From contig CAZRJK010000013.1 of NCBI GenBank assembly GCA_964600615.1, forward strand, positions 1-33,790: DNA of 33,790 nucleotides, written 5' to 3'. Of this stretch, positions 24,000-32,059 are shown one piece after another (position 1 is the first letter of the stretch; each line of letters starts with the position of its first letter). Origin of the DNA: RUG11198 sp964600615 (GTDB lineage: Bacteria; Bacillota_I; Bacilli_A; RF39; UBA660). The translations under genes were made by a program, and so were the position numbers. The notes beneath the pieces were generated by a model. The model did not search any database. It was given only the letters and a program-made list of their open reading frames with translations, and was not told where the DNA came from.

Positions 24000-24879
24000 A
24001 TATTAGTATATATTCTTTAGATATTATTCTTTTATCTGAACAGTATTCTATTATGTATTTGTTATCTTTTTTGGTAATGATTATTCCTATGGTTTTGTTT
24101 TGATTAATAGTTTTTAAGTTATTATCTATATAGTTCATATATATTTGGATTTGACCTATATGTTCTTTTTTTAATTCTGTTATTTTTAATTCTATTACTA
24201 CATAGCAATTAAATTCTATGTTATAGAGTAGTAAATCTATATAGTTATAGGTATTACCTAATTTTATTTTGTATTCATTTTTTATGAAGGTAAAACCATT
24301 GCCTAATTCTTCTAAAAATGATGGTATATCTTCTAATATTAGTTGTTGTAATATTTTTTCAGATATTATTTTATAATTATTAGTATTCTTAATTATTATG
24401 GGATTAGGTATTAAGTCTTTAATTTCTAATTTTTCTTTATTGAGTAATTTGTTTTTAGTGCTATCTGGTAATCTTTCATATTCTTTGTTTTTGATTTTTT
24501 CTCTTAGTTGTCTTGTGGTAAGTAACATCGTGTTGCATTGATAAATATAATATTTTATTTTATCAATGTCTTTTATTGATAATAACTCAATCCAATGTCC
24601 CCAGGATAAATTTGCAGTCAACGACTGCACTTTCTGAAAGTTGTAATATTTTAGCATGTAATTTAATGATCTATATGAATATTTTTTGCCTAATTCTTCT
24701 GTTAATTTTTTAGAATAGTTCTTTATTATTCCTTCTCCATAGTGTTTACCTGCTTCACTTAATAATTTACCTACATTATAGTAAGTAGTTAGATCACTTT
24801 TATTTTTACTATAATCTTTTATTCTTTTTATTATTTCGTTATTTATTAATTGATTTTTTATTTCTGTATAATAGTTCAT
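23998..24879 (-). CDS. YhcG/DUF1016 family PD-(D/E)XK nuclease-domain protein
   Basis: This 293-residue protein has the two-domain DUF1016 layout. The N-terminal helical domain (about 5-145) contains YYNVGKLLSEAGKHYGEGII, KYSYRSLNYMLKYY and the hallmark LSWGHWIELL (91-100). The C-terminal PD-(D/E)XK domain (about 155-290) has Asp215 in NYIDLLLYN, Glu230-Leu-Lys232 in VVIELKI and the following GQIQIYMNYID helix. The catalytic residues look intact. The family is implicated in DNA processing and is often near restriction or phage-defence genes, but its role is not settled. The start is ATG 24879 behind GAGGTGGTAAT; an upstream in-frame ATG (24909) has no ribosome binding site. No partner methylase or specificity gene is in the window. 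Confidence 0.9.
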   Translation of the reverse strand: MNYYTEIKNQLINNEIIKRIKDYSKNKSDLTTYYNVGKLLSEAGKHYGEGIIKNYSKKLTEELGKKYSYRSLNYMLKYYNFQKVQSLTANLSWGHWIELLSIKDIDKIKYYIYQCNTMLLTTRQLREKIKNKEYERLPDSTKNKLLNKEKLEIKDLIPNPIIIKNTNNYKIISEKILQQLILEDIPSFLEELGNGFTFIKNEYKIKLGNTYNYIDLLLYNIEFNCYVVIELKITELKKEHIGQIQIYMNYIDNNLKTINQNKTIGIIITKKDNKYIIEYCSDKRIISKEYILI

Positions 24880-24974
24880 ATTACCACCTCTAATATTATT
24901 ATTCGACATTAATAAAAGAAATCCTTTTTAATTTATTAATTTTTAGTAAATTATTTAATAATAAATTATTCTTA

Positions 24975-24983
24975 TGTTATAAT
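24975..24983 (+). promoter_or_regulatory. Extended -10 promoter for priA
   Basis: TGTTATAAT (TGN-TATAAT) lies 26 bases before the ATG at 25010. The -35 is unclear. Confidence 0.5.
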
Positions 24984-25009
24984 TTTTATTGATAGGAGGT
25001 ATTATATAT

Positions 25010-27190
25010 ATGTATGCTAGTGTTATAGTAGAGATTGGTGCTAAGAATGTAGATAGAACTTTTACATATAGAATACCTTCTGATATGGTGGGTAAGGTTA
25101 AGATTGGGGCTAGGGTTAAGGTTAGTTTTGGTAGACAATTATTAGAGGGTTTTGTATTAGATATATTTGATAAGATAGAGTCTGATTATGAGATTAAAGA
25201 TATTATTGAGTTAGTGGATATAGAACCTATTTTAAATAAAGAAATGTTAGAGTTAGGTAAGGAGATTAGTAATTATACTTTATGTTCTAAGATATCTGCT
25301 TATCAGGTAATGTTACCCAAGGCTTTAAAGGCTAGTTATAATACCAATATTAATATTAAGAAAGATAAGTATTTAGTTTTAGATTGTGATAATGATATAG
25401 TTCTTGATTATATTAGTAAGTGTAGATTTGATAAACAGAAAGAATTATTAAATAATATTATTACTAATGGAGAAATAAAGATTAATAGTGTTGATAGTGC
25501 GGTTAAGACTTTAATTAAACATGGTTTAATTAAGATTATTGAGAAAGAAGCTTATAGATATAAATATGATAATAATAGTGAGGATATTAAGGTTACGTTA
25601 AATGATGAACAGGAATATGCGGTTAAGAGAGTTAGTGAATGTTTTGGTATATCTAAGACTTTTCTATTATATGGTGTAACTGGTAGTGGTAAGACGGAAG
25701 TTTACATGCATATTATTGATAAGGTGGTTAATAGTGGTAAGAGTGCTATTATGTTGGTTCCTGAGATTAGTTTAACTCCTCAGATAGTTGAAAGATTTAT
25801 GTCTAGATTTGGTAATAATGTAGCTATACTTCATTCTGGTTTATCTGATGGGGAGAGATATGATGAATATAGAAAGATAGTTAATGGGGATGTTTCTATT
25901 GTAGTGGGTGCTAGGAGTGCTATATTTGCACCTTTAAAAGATATTGGAGTTATTATTATTGATGAAGAGCATACTAGTACTTATAAGCAAGATAATAATC
26001 CTAGATATCATGCTAGGGATGTAGCTATATTAAGAAGTAAATATTATAAATGTCCTTTGGTATTAGGTAGTGCTACTCCTTCTTTAGAGAGTATGGCTAG
26101 AGCGGGTAATAAGGTATATGAACTTCTTACTTTAAAAAAACGTGCTAGTGGTGGTAGTCTTCCAATAGTTACTATTGTTGATATGAAGAAAGAAATAAAG
26201 AAAGGTAATTATATATTTTCTTCTTTGTTAGATAAAAAAATTAAGGAAAAACTTAGTAAGGGAGAACAAATTATATTGTTTTTAAATAGAAGAGGCTATT
26301 CTTCTATGCTTACTTGTAGTAATTGTGGTGCTGTTAGTAAGTGTCCTAATTGTGATATTAGTTTAACTTATCATAAGTCTAGTGGGATGCTTAGATGCCA
26401 TTATTGTGGTTATGCTATAAAGAAGTATAATATATGTCCTAAGTGTCATAGTAAGGATTTAAAGGATTATGGATTGGGTACTGAGCAATTAGAGGAATAT
26501 ATAATAAAGAATTATGGAGCTAGAGTAGTTAGAATGGATATGGATACTACTTCTAGAAAAGGAGCTCATGAAAGAATAATTAATGATTTTGGTAATCATA
26601 AGTATGATATATTACTTGGTACTCAGATGGTATCTAAGGGATTAGATTTTCCTATGGTAACATTAGTTGGTGTTATTAATGCTGATGCTAGTTTAAATAT
26701 TCCTGATTTTAGGAGTAGTGAGAGAACTTTTCAGTTATTATGTCAGGTTAGTGGTAGAGCGGGAAGATCTGATAAAGAAGGAGAAGTTATTATACAGACT
26801 TATAATAATGAACATTATAGTATTATGTTAGCTAGGAATCATGATTATTTATCTTTTTATAAGGAAGAGATGAAATTAAGAAAGCAGTTAAATTATAGTC
26901 CTTATTATTATATTATTTTAGTTAATATTAGTAGTAGAGATTATGAATATAGTTTTGTTGAGGCTAAGAAAATTGGGGAATTTTTGAGAGATAATTTGAG
27001 TGGTGATACATATGTTTTGGGGCCTACGATGGCTAATTTATTTAAGATAAATAATATATATCATCAACAGTGTATAATTAAGTATAAGAAAGATCCTAAG
27101 TTAAGGAATACTTTACTTATGTTAGATAAACATTATAAGAATAATAATAAGATTAATATTGAAATAGATATTGATCCTAATAAGTGTTAG
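25010..27190 (+). CDS. priA: Primosomal replication restart helicase PriA (N')
   Basis: This 726-residue superfamily 2 helicase reloads the replisome at stalled forks. The N-terminal DNA-binding domain begins MYASVIVEIGAKNVDRTFTY. Walker A is GVTGSGKT (222-229) and Walker B is DEEH (318-321). ARSAIFAPLKD and GSATPSLES are further helicase motifs. A zinc-binding insert carries eight Cys (CSNCG, CPNCD, CHYCG, CPKCH). Motifs V and VI are GTQMVSKGLDFPMV and QVSGRAGRSDK. The start is ATG 25010 behind AGGAGGT; an in-frame TTG at 24989 lies upstream of the ribosome binding site. Length and motif set are normal. The B3/B4-domain gene follows after 9 bases in the same unit. Confidence 0.97.
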   Translation: MYASVIVEIGAKNVDRTFTYRIPSDMVGKVKIGARVKVSFGRQLLEGFVLDIFDKIESDYEIKDIIELVDIEPILNKEMLELGKEISNYTLCSKISAYQVMLPKALKASYNTNINIKKDKYLVLDCDNDIVLDYISKCRFDKQKELLNNIITNGEIKINSVDSAVKTLIKHGLIKIIEKEAYRYKYDNNSEDIKVTLNDEQEYAVKRVSECFGISKTFLLYGVTGSGKTEVYMHIIDKVVNSGKSAIMLVPEISLTPQIVERFMSRFGNNVAILHSGLSDGERYDEYRKIVNGDVSIVVGARSAIFAPLKDIGVIIIDEEHTSTYKQDNNPRYHARDVAILRSKYYKCPLVLGSATPSLESMARAGNKVYELLTLKKRASGGSLPIVTIVDMKKEIKKGNYIFSSLLDKKIKEKLSKGEQIILFLNRRGYSSMLTCSNCGAVSKCPNCDISLTYHKSSGMLRCHYCGYAIKKYNICPKCHSKDLKDYGLGTEQLEEYIIKNYGARVVRMDMDTTSRKGAHERIINDFGNHKYDILLGTQMVSKGLDFPMVTLVGVINADASLNIPDFRSSERTFQLLCQVSGRAGRSDKEGEVIIQTYNNEHYSIMLARNHDYLSFYKEEMKLRKQLNYSPYYYIILVNISSRDYEYSFVEAKKIGEFLRDNLSGDTYVLGPTMANLFKINNIYHQQCIIKYKKDPKLRNTLLMLDKHYKNNNKINIEIDIDPNKC

Positions 27191-27199
27191 AGGTGTAAA

Positions 27200-27838
27200 A
27201 TGATTAATATAGTTAAAAAAGGATTGGAAGATAGGTATATTGGTATTTTAGAGGTTAAATATTCTAATAATTGGAATATAGATAAGTTTGATAAGTTTTT
27301 AAATAATGAATTAAATAAGATTAAGAATAGTTCTTATGATAGGGAAAGTGTATTTAGGAATGATCCTTATTTTAGATATTTTAGGAAATATAAGAAGACT
27401 TATCCTGTTATGATGCAGGTAGAATCTTTTATATTAAAGAATAGAGAATTTAGGAGGGATAATTATCTTAATTGTATACCTTTTCTATCTGAATTAAAGA
27501 GTCATATATTACTTGGTAGTCATGATGTATCTAAGATAGAGGGAGATCTTATTTTGTATTCTTCAAATGATAAAGAAGTTTTTATGGGTATGGGAGATAG
27601 AGAAGCTCATGCTTATCCAGGGGATGTTACTGGTAGAGATGATAAGGGTATTATTCTTAGTTTAATATCTGGTGCTGATAATAGGACTTGTTTGAATGAT
27701 AATAGTAGGCATATTTTATATTTTATTTTTGGTGTTCCTGGTATTAGTAAAGAAGATATAACGAGTGTTAAAGAAGAGTTAGTTAGTTATATTAATGTTT
27801 TAGATAATGATGCTAAATGTGAATTTAATATATTTTAG
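27200..27838 (+). CDS. B3/B4 domain protein (PheRS-beta editing-domain-like)
   Basis: This 212-residue protein matches stand-alone B3/B4 (PF03483) proteins: KYKKTYPVMMQVESFI, PFLSELKSHILLGSHDVSKIEGDL, MGMGDREAHAYPGDVTGRDD and LSLISGADNRTCLNDNSRHILYFIFG. The B3/B4 fold is the editing module of phenylalanyl-tRNA synthetase beta. Free-standing copies are common in Firmicutes and may edit tRNA or act on another substrate; this is not established. It starts at ATG behind AGAGGTGTAAA, 9 bases after priA, and its stop is 12 bases before the consensus promoter of the infC operon. Confidence 0.85.
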   Translation: MINIVKKGLEDRYIGILEVKYSNNWNIDKFDKFLNNELNKIKNSSYDRESVFRNDPYFRYFRKYKKTYPVMMQVESFILKNREFRRDNYLNCIPFLSELKSHILLGSHDVSKIEGDLILYSSNDKEVFMGMGDREAHAYPGDVTGRDDKGIILSLISGADNRTCLNDNSRHILYFIFGVPGISKEDITSVKEELVSYINVLDNDAKCEFNIF

Positions 27839-27850
27839 TGGTATTTTTTG

Positions 27851-27879
27851 TTGACAAAATAGTAAAATTATAATATAAT
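27851..27879 (+). promoter_or_regulatory. Consensus promoter of the infC-rpmI-rplT operon
   Basis: TTGACA (27851-27856), 17-base spacer, TATAAT (27874-27879), with another TATAAT at 27869. This perfect consensus suits a highly expressed ribosomal operon. Confidence 0.9.
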
Positions 27880-27881
27880 TA

Positions 27882-28027
27882 TTCACTGAAGTGAAGGAAA
27901 GTAGATTTTATCTCACCCGATTGTTTTAGATGATGGGTAAAAAGCCAATAAAATATTATAATTTATTGTTTTTGGTGAGGTGAATATTAGGCTTTCTAGT
28001 ATTCATTTTATTTTGGAGGTGTTTACT
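27882..28027 (+). promoter_or_regulatory. L20-type leader RNA of the infC operon
   Basis: The 150-base untranslated leader holds nested pairings. These are TTCAC/GTGAA (27882-27895), CTCACC (27912-27917) with GGTGAG (27974-27979), and AAAGCC (27941-27946) with GGCTTT (27990-27995). A competing weak terminator hairpin, CAATAAA (27946-27952) with TTTATTG (27962-27968), is followed by five T. Position before infC-rpmI-rplT and these alternatives fit the Bacillus L20 leader, in which excess L20 binds the RNA and promotes termination. I have not tested it against the covariance model. Confidence 0.75.
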
Positions 28028-28549
28028 ATAGTAAATAATAAAGATAACTTAATTAATGAACAAATTAGGTGTAAGGAAATGATGGTTATTGGGCCTAATG
28101 GTGAACAATTAGGTATTAAGAGTAGACAGGATGCTTTAACTTTAGCAGGATATGCTGGATTTGATTTAGTGTTAATGAATGAGAATTCTAATCCACCTGT
28201 ATGTAAGATTATGGATTATAACAGATTTAAGTATGAAAAGAAAAAGAAAGCTAAAGAAGCTTTAAAGAAACAAAGAGAAGCTATTGTTGATATTAAAGAG
28301 TTTAGATTATCTGTTACAATTGATAAACATGATTTTGATACTAGGGTTACTAACGCTAAAAAAGCTATTATGCGTGGTGATAAAGTTAAGGTTTCTATTC
28401 GTTTTAAGGGACGTCAAATAGCGCATCCCGAGCTTGCTAATGATGTTTTAGCTAAATTTGAAGAAGCTTTGAGTGATGTGGCTGAAGTTGAAATTAAGCC
28501 TAAGATGGAAGGTAGAAGTATCTTTATGCAAATGACACCAAAAAAATAG
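28028..28549 (+). CDS. infC: Translation initiation factor IF-3, apparent AUA start
   Basis: This 173-residue IF3 has the usual length. The N-domain is NNKDNLINEQIRCKEMMVIGPNGEQLGI with the basic linker KYEKKKKAKEALKKQREAIVD. The C-domain includes FRLSVTIDKHDFDTRVTNAKKAI and KVKVSIRFKGRQIAHPELA. IF3 binds the 30S subunit and rejects non-AUG starts. No ATG, GTG or TTG is suitably placed: GGAGG (28016-28020) lies 7 bases before ATA at 28028, and family proteins begin exactly there. Upstream in-frame codons back to 27980 fall in the leader RNA. A near-cognate start is the known autoregulation device of infC in several bacteria. Confidence 0.93.
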   Translation: MVNNKDNLINEQIRCKEMMVIGPNGEQLGIKSRQDALTLAGYAGFDLVLMNENSNPPVCKIMDYNRFKYEKKKKAKEALKKQREAIVDIKEFRLSVTIDKHDFDTRVTNAKKAIMRGDKVKVSIRFKGRQIAHPELANDVLAKFEEALSDVAEVEIKPKMEGRSIFMQMTPKK

Positions 28550-28565
28550 TATAGGAGGATTAATT

Positions 28566-28781
28566 ATGGCAAAGAAAGTTAAAATGAAAAAGAATAAGAT
28601 GAAGACACATAAAGGTCTTAAGAAAGTGTTAAATATTAGACAAAGTGGTTCTATTTCTGTTAAGAGTCAAGGTACTCGTCATAATACTGGTAAGAACAGT
28701 GCTAAAAGAAGTAGACAAAAGAGAAAAAATAATGGTTTAAATAATTCTGATTTAAAGAGAGTTAAGAGTTTGATTAAGTAG
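28566..28781 (+). CDS. rpmI: 50S ribosomal protein L35
   Basis: This 71-residue basic protein contains the L35 core KMKTHKGLKKVLNIRQSGSI followed by HNTGKNSAKRSRQKRKNNGL and DLKRVKSLIK. It is a few residues longer than usual because about nine Lys-rich residues precede the KMKTH motif. The ribosome binding site AGGAGG before 28566 supports this start rather than the internal ATG. It lies 16 bases after infC in the normal operon order. Confidence 0.95.
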   Translation: MAKKVKMKKNKMKTHKGLKKVLNIRQSGSISVKSQGTRHNTGKNSAKRSRQKRKNNGLNNSDLKRVKSLIK

Positions 28782-28794
28782 AGGAGGATGTAAG

Positions 28795-29313
28795 ATGACA
28801 AGAGTTAAGGGTGGCACTGTTGCACGTGCAAGAAGAAAGAAAGTATTAAAAGAAGCTAAGGGTTACTTTGGAAGTAAACATAGATTATATAAGACTGCTC
28901 ATGAACAAGTTATGCATTCTGGTCAATATGCTTTTAGAGATAGAAGACAAAATAAGAGAAACTTTAGAAAGTTATGGATTACAAGAATTAATGCTGCTTG
29001 TCGTGAGAATGAGATTAGTTATTCTAGATTTATTAATGGTTTAAATAAAGCTGGAGTTACTATTAATAGAAAGATGTTAGCAGAGCTTGCTATAGATAAT
29101 AAGGAAACATTTAGTGATTTAGTTACTATAGCTAAGGATTCTTTAAATGGTAAAGCTTATACTCCTAAGGAAGTAAAAGCTAGTGTTAAAGAAGAAAAGA
29201 AAGAAGAAGTTAAGAAAGAGGCTACTAAGAAGCCTGCTGCTAAGAAAACTACTTCTACTGCTAAGAAGACTACAACTACAAAGAAAACTACTACTAAGAA
29301 GGAAAGTAAGTAA
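28795..29313 (+). CDS. rplT: 50S ribosomal protein L20 with long basic C-terminal tail
   Basis: Residues 1-118 are standard L20: MTRVKGGTVARARRKKVLKE, GYFGSKHRLYKTAHEQVMHS, AFRDRRQNKRNFRKLWI, and LNKAGVTINRKMLAELAI. L20 is needed for early 50S assembly and represses its own operon through the leader. The family usually ends near residue 118; here about 52 residues follow. They are Lys/Thr/Ala/Glu repeats (EEKKEEVKKEATKKP, then AKKTT units), probably disordered and RNA-binding. No frameshift or fusion signal is seen; the tail reads on in frame to TAA and is followed by the operon terminator. The start is ATG behind GAGGAGGATGTAAG. Confidence 0.95.
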   Translation: MTRVKGGTVARARRKKVLKEAKGYFGSKHRLYKTAHEQVMHSGQYAFRDRRQNKRNFRKLWITRINAACRENEISYSRFINGLNKAGVTINRKMLAELAIDNKETFSDLVTIAKDSLNGKAYTPKEVKASVKEEKKEEVKKEATKKPAAKKTTSTAKKTTTTKKTTTKKESK

Positions 29314-29314
29314 T

Positions 29315-29338
29315 AAGCATCGAAAGATGCTTTTTATT
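29315..29338 (+). terminator. Intrinsic terminator after rplT
   Basis: AAGCATC (29315-29321), loop GAAA, GATGCTT (29326-29332), then T residues. It overlaps the -35 box of the next gene. Confidence 0.85.
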
Positions 29339-29366
29339 TGACAAAAGAGTTAATTTGTGGTAAAAT
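29338..29366 (+). promoter_or_regulatory. Promoter of the 29393 lipoprotein gene
   Basis: TTGACA (29338-29343), 17-base spacer, TAAAAT (29361-29366). Confidence 0.8.
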
Positions 29367-29392
29367 ATTTCACTGTTTTAGGGGGATAGAAT

Positions 29393-30175
29393 ATGACTAA
29401 GAAAGAACAAATTAAGAGATTAAAAACTATAGCTTTTACTGTGGCTTTATCTACTACTGTTGGATTAACTGGATGTGGTAAGGGAAACAGTAATTATTTT
29501 AGTGATACAATGAGAGGTAGAAATAATAATACTTGTTTTGATGAATTAATTGGTGATGATTATTTTGATAAGATTGATGAGTTAGAGAAGTATATTTATT
29601 TATCTAATACTTTAGATAGTATGAATTTAAAAGATAATACTACTATTGATGATTATAGTAATACTAGTTTACTTTATGCTGATGAAATATATTCTTTACT
29701 TACTAATTATAAAGATAAAGACTATACTGAGGTTTCTAAAGATGAAATTAGAAGTAAATTATATGTTCAAAACAAATTAATTAATGCTTATTTAAGAGGT
29801 GAAGGTTATAGTATTATGGCTACTGCTACTTTATTAGGTTTGAAGGCTAGGGTGGCTGATGCTGCTGGTTTATCTGAAACGGAAGCTAGTCTTTTTAGGG
29901 TTATGGATCAGAAGACTTTTGAAGAAATTACTGATTTTCCATTTGCTTCTGTGTATATAGGTGATTATGATATTTCTAGATGTAATGATTATATTGAATT
30001 GTTAAAATCTGTATATAAGATGCAATCTAATGAAAGTGTAGCTTCTAATAAGAATGTTAAGGCTGTTTATAATAAAGAGAGAAATAAGTTTATTTTGAGA
30101 GCTATAAATATTCTTAGAGATTGTATGTCTAGAGATTATAAAGTAGATAGTAAGAATAGAGTTAGAAGAAAATAA
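29393..30175 (+). CDS. Putative lipoprotein of unknown function
   Basis: This 260-residue protein begins with a basic stretch and a hydrophobic signal ending in the lipobox VGLTGC (Cys28), so it is probably lipid-anchored outside the membrane. The mature part is helical and charged (LEKYIYLSNTLDSMNLK, SKDEIRSKLYVQNKLINAYLRGEGYSIMATATLLGLKARVADAAGLSE). No catalytic motif is visible and I recognise no family. It has a strong ribosome binding site (TTAGGGGGATAGA), its own promoter and its own terminator, so it is a single-gene unit. The signal helix is only moderately hydrophobic, and an internal location cannot be fully excluded. Confidence 0.72.
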   Translation: MTKKEQIKRLKTIAFTVALSTTVGLTGCGKGNSNYFSDTMRGRNNNTCFDELIGDDYFDKIDELEKYIYLSNTLDSMNLKDNTTIDDYSNTSLLYADEIYSLLTNYKDKDYTEVSKDEIRSKLYVQNKLINAYLRGEGYSIMATATLLGLKARVADAAGLSETEASLFRVMDQKTFEEITDFPFASVYIGDYDISRCNDYIELLKSVYKMQSNESVASNKNVKAVYNKERNKFILRAINILRDCMSRDYKVDSKNRVRRK

Positions 30176-30206
30176 AAAAATATCTAGTAATTTAGATATT
30201 TTTTTT
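30174..30206 (+). terminator. Intrinsic terminator after the 29393 gene
   Basis: AAAAAAATATCTA (30174-30186) pairs with TAGATATTTTTTT (30193-30205) around GTAATT. Confidence 0.85.
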
Positions 30207-30213
30207 GTATAAT
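30207..30213 (+). promoter_or_regulatory. -10 box for the HerA-like gene
   Basis: GTATAAT lies 19 bases before ATG 30232, immediately after the terminator T tract. The in-frame TTG at 30205 is therefore not a start. No clear -35 is visible. Confidence 0.4.
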
Positions 30214-30231
30214 AATATTATAGGTGATAAT

Positions 30232-31998
30232 ATGTTAGGGAAAATAGTTAGTGTGATTGGAAATATTGTAAAGATTAAGTTAGAAGCTAATGTTTATAAT
30301 ATGGAAGGCGTTATTGGAAAAAATGTTATTTTTGAGAGTAAGGATATTAAGATTGTTGGAGAGATAGAAGATGGGGATTATACTTATTTAAATATTAAGA
30401 TTATTGGAGAGATATCTAATAATAGTTTTATTTATGGTAGTATGATTAAGCCTTCTTTTAATGATGTATGTAGATTTATTACTAAGGAAGAATTGGATAT
30501 TGTTTTTCAAAATGATCCTAATACTAATTTGATATCTTTGGGAGAGTCTGTTATTTATAAGGGATATAAGATATCTTTAGATGTTAATTCTTTTTTCTCT
30601 AATCATTTTGCTATTTTAGGTAATAGTGGTGCTGGTAAGAGTTATTCTGTTTCTCATATATTACAGAGTATATTTTATGAAGCTAAAGAAAAATTACCTT
30701 TTAAAACTAATATATTTTTATTTGATGCCTATGGGGAATATCAACCTGCTTTTATGGAGATAGGAAAGAATAATTCTAATATTAATTATAAGGTTATTAC
30801 TACTGATTTGAATAATAGTGAGCATCCTCATTTATCTATTCCTTTTTGGTTATTAGGTACTGATGATATAGCTTTATTATTAAATGCTGATAATGAGAAT
30901 CAGATACCTATTATTGAAAAAGCTTTGAAGTTAGTTGCTTTCTTTACTCAAGATGAAGAGAAAGTATTGGAACAGAAGAATGATATTATTGCTAGGAGTA
31001 TATTAGATATTATATTTTCTGGTAAGAGTCCTAGTGAGATTAGAAATCAGCTTACTTCTGTTTTGACTAAGTTTCAAACTAAAGATATTAATTTGGAGAT
31101 ATCTTTAACTAAGGGTGGATGGACTAGAACTATTAGGCAATGTTTATATATAGAAGAGTCTGGTAGATTTGCTGATATAGAGCTTGTTATTAATTATTTA
31201 GAAGGATTTACTACTAAGGAATTTGAATTGGTTATGCCTGATGGTAGTTTTTCATATGGTCTTAAGGAATTTGAACTTGCTTTAGAGTTTGCTTTAATTA
31301 GCGAGGGTATTCTTACTAGCGAGAAGATATTTGATTATGCTAATGTGTTAAAGATTAGGTTAAATACTTTAATTAATAGTGATTATTCTAAGTATTTTGA
31401 GTATCCTATGTTTGTTAATAGAGAGGGATTTATTAGGGAAATATTAACTGTTTCTGGTAATAGAAAAGCCCAGATTATTAATTTTAATATTAATTATGTT
31501 GATGATAGATTCGCTAAGAATTTAGTTAAGATATATTCTAAATTATTATTTGATTATGTTGCTAAATTAAAGAATAGGGGTTCTATTGCTTTTCATATTT
31601 TATTAGAAGAAGCTCATAGATATGTTCAAGATGATATTGACGTAAGATTACTTGGTTATAATATATTTGAAAGAATTACTAAAGAGGGAAGAAAGTATGG
31701 TATTCTTTTAGGCTTAATTACACAGAGACCTTCTGAGTTATCTGAAACGGCTATTAGTCAGTGTAGTAATTTCTTAATATTTAAGATGTTTCATAAGCCA
31801 GATTTGGAGTTTATTTCATCTTTGTTACCTAATATAAATGATGAATTTATTGCGAGACTTAAGACTTTTCATTCTGGTATGTGTGTAGCGTATGGTTCTG
31901 CTTTTAAGATGCCAGTTATAATTAAGGTGGATGAACCTAATCCGGTTCCACTTAGCCAAAATGTTGATATTTCTGGTACTTGGTATGTTAAGCAATAG
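30232..31998 (+). CDS. HerA/DUF87-type ATPase
   Basis: This 588-residue protein starts with a small beta-barrel of the HAS type (about 1-85; MLGKIVSVIGNIVKIKL, VGEIEDGDYTYLNIKIIGE). It is followed by a RecA-like ATPase of the HerA/FtsK superfamily. Walker A is GNSGAGKS (130-137), and Walker B is HILLEEAH with Glu459-Glu460. The later segment ITKEGRKYGILLGLITQRPSELS carries the sensor Gln and the Arg region typical of HerA. Such enzymes are hexameric DNA translocases that in archaea work with the NurA nuclease, and in bacteria appear with SIR2 or other nucleases in defence. No such partner is adjacent; hisS follows after its own promoter. The role is therefore open. Confidence 0.87.
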   Translation: MLGKIVSVIGNIVKIKLEANVYNMEGVIGKNVIFESKDIKIVGEIEDGDYTYLNIKIIGEISNNSFIYGSMIKPSFNDVCRFITKEELDIVFQNDPNTNLISLGESVIYKGYKISLDVNSFFSNHFAILGNSGAGKSYSVSHILQSIFYEAKEKLPFKTNIFLFDAYGEYQPAFMEIGKNNSNINYKVITTDLNNSEHPHLSIPFWLLGTDDIALLLNADNENQIPIIEKALKLVAFFTQDEEKVLEQKNDIIARSILDIIFSGKSPSEIRNQLTSVLTKFQTKDINLEISLTKGGWTRTIRQCLYIEESGRFADIELVINYLEGFTTKEFELVMPDGSFSYGLKEFELALEFALISEGILTSEKIFDYANVLKIRLNTLINSDYSKYFEYPMFVNREGFIREILTVSGNRKAQIINFNINYVDDRFAKNLVKIYSKLLFDYVAKLKNRGSIAFHILLEEAHRYVQDDIDVRLLGYNIFERITKEGRKYGILLGLITQRPSELSETAISQCSNFLIFKMFHKPDLEFISSLLPNINDEFIARLKTFHSGMCVAYGSAFKMPVIIKVDEPNPVPLSQNVDISGTWYVKQ

Positions 31999-32027
31999 TT
32001 GACTTTATAATGGTTAGATGTTAAAAT
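31999..32027 (+). promoter_or_regulatory. Promoter of hisS-argS
   Basis: TTGACT (31999-32004), 17-base spacer, TAAAAT (32022-32027). No T-box or other leader fits in the 33 bases left before hisS. Confidence 0.75.
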
Positions 32028-32059
32028 ATTAAGTCATATTTATGAATTAAGGTGATATT

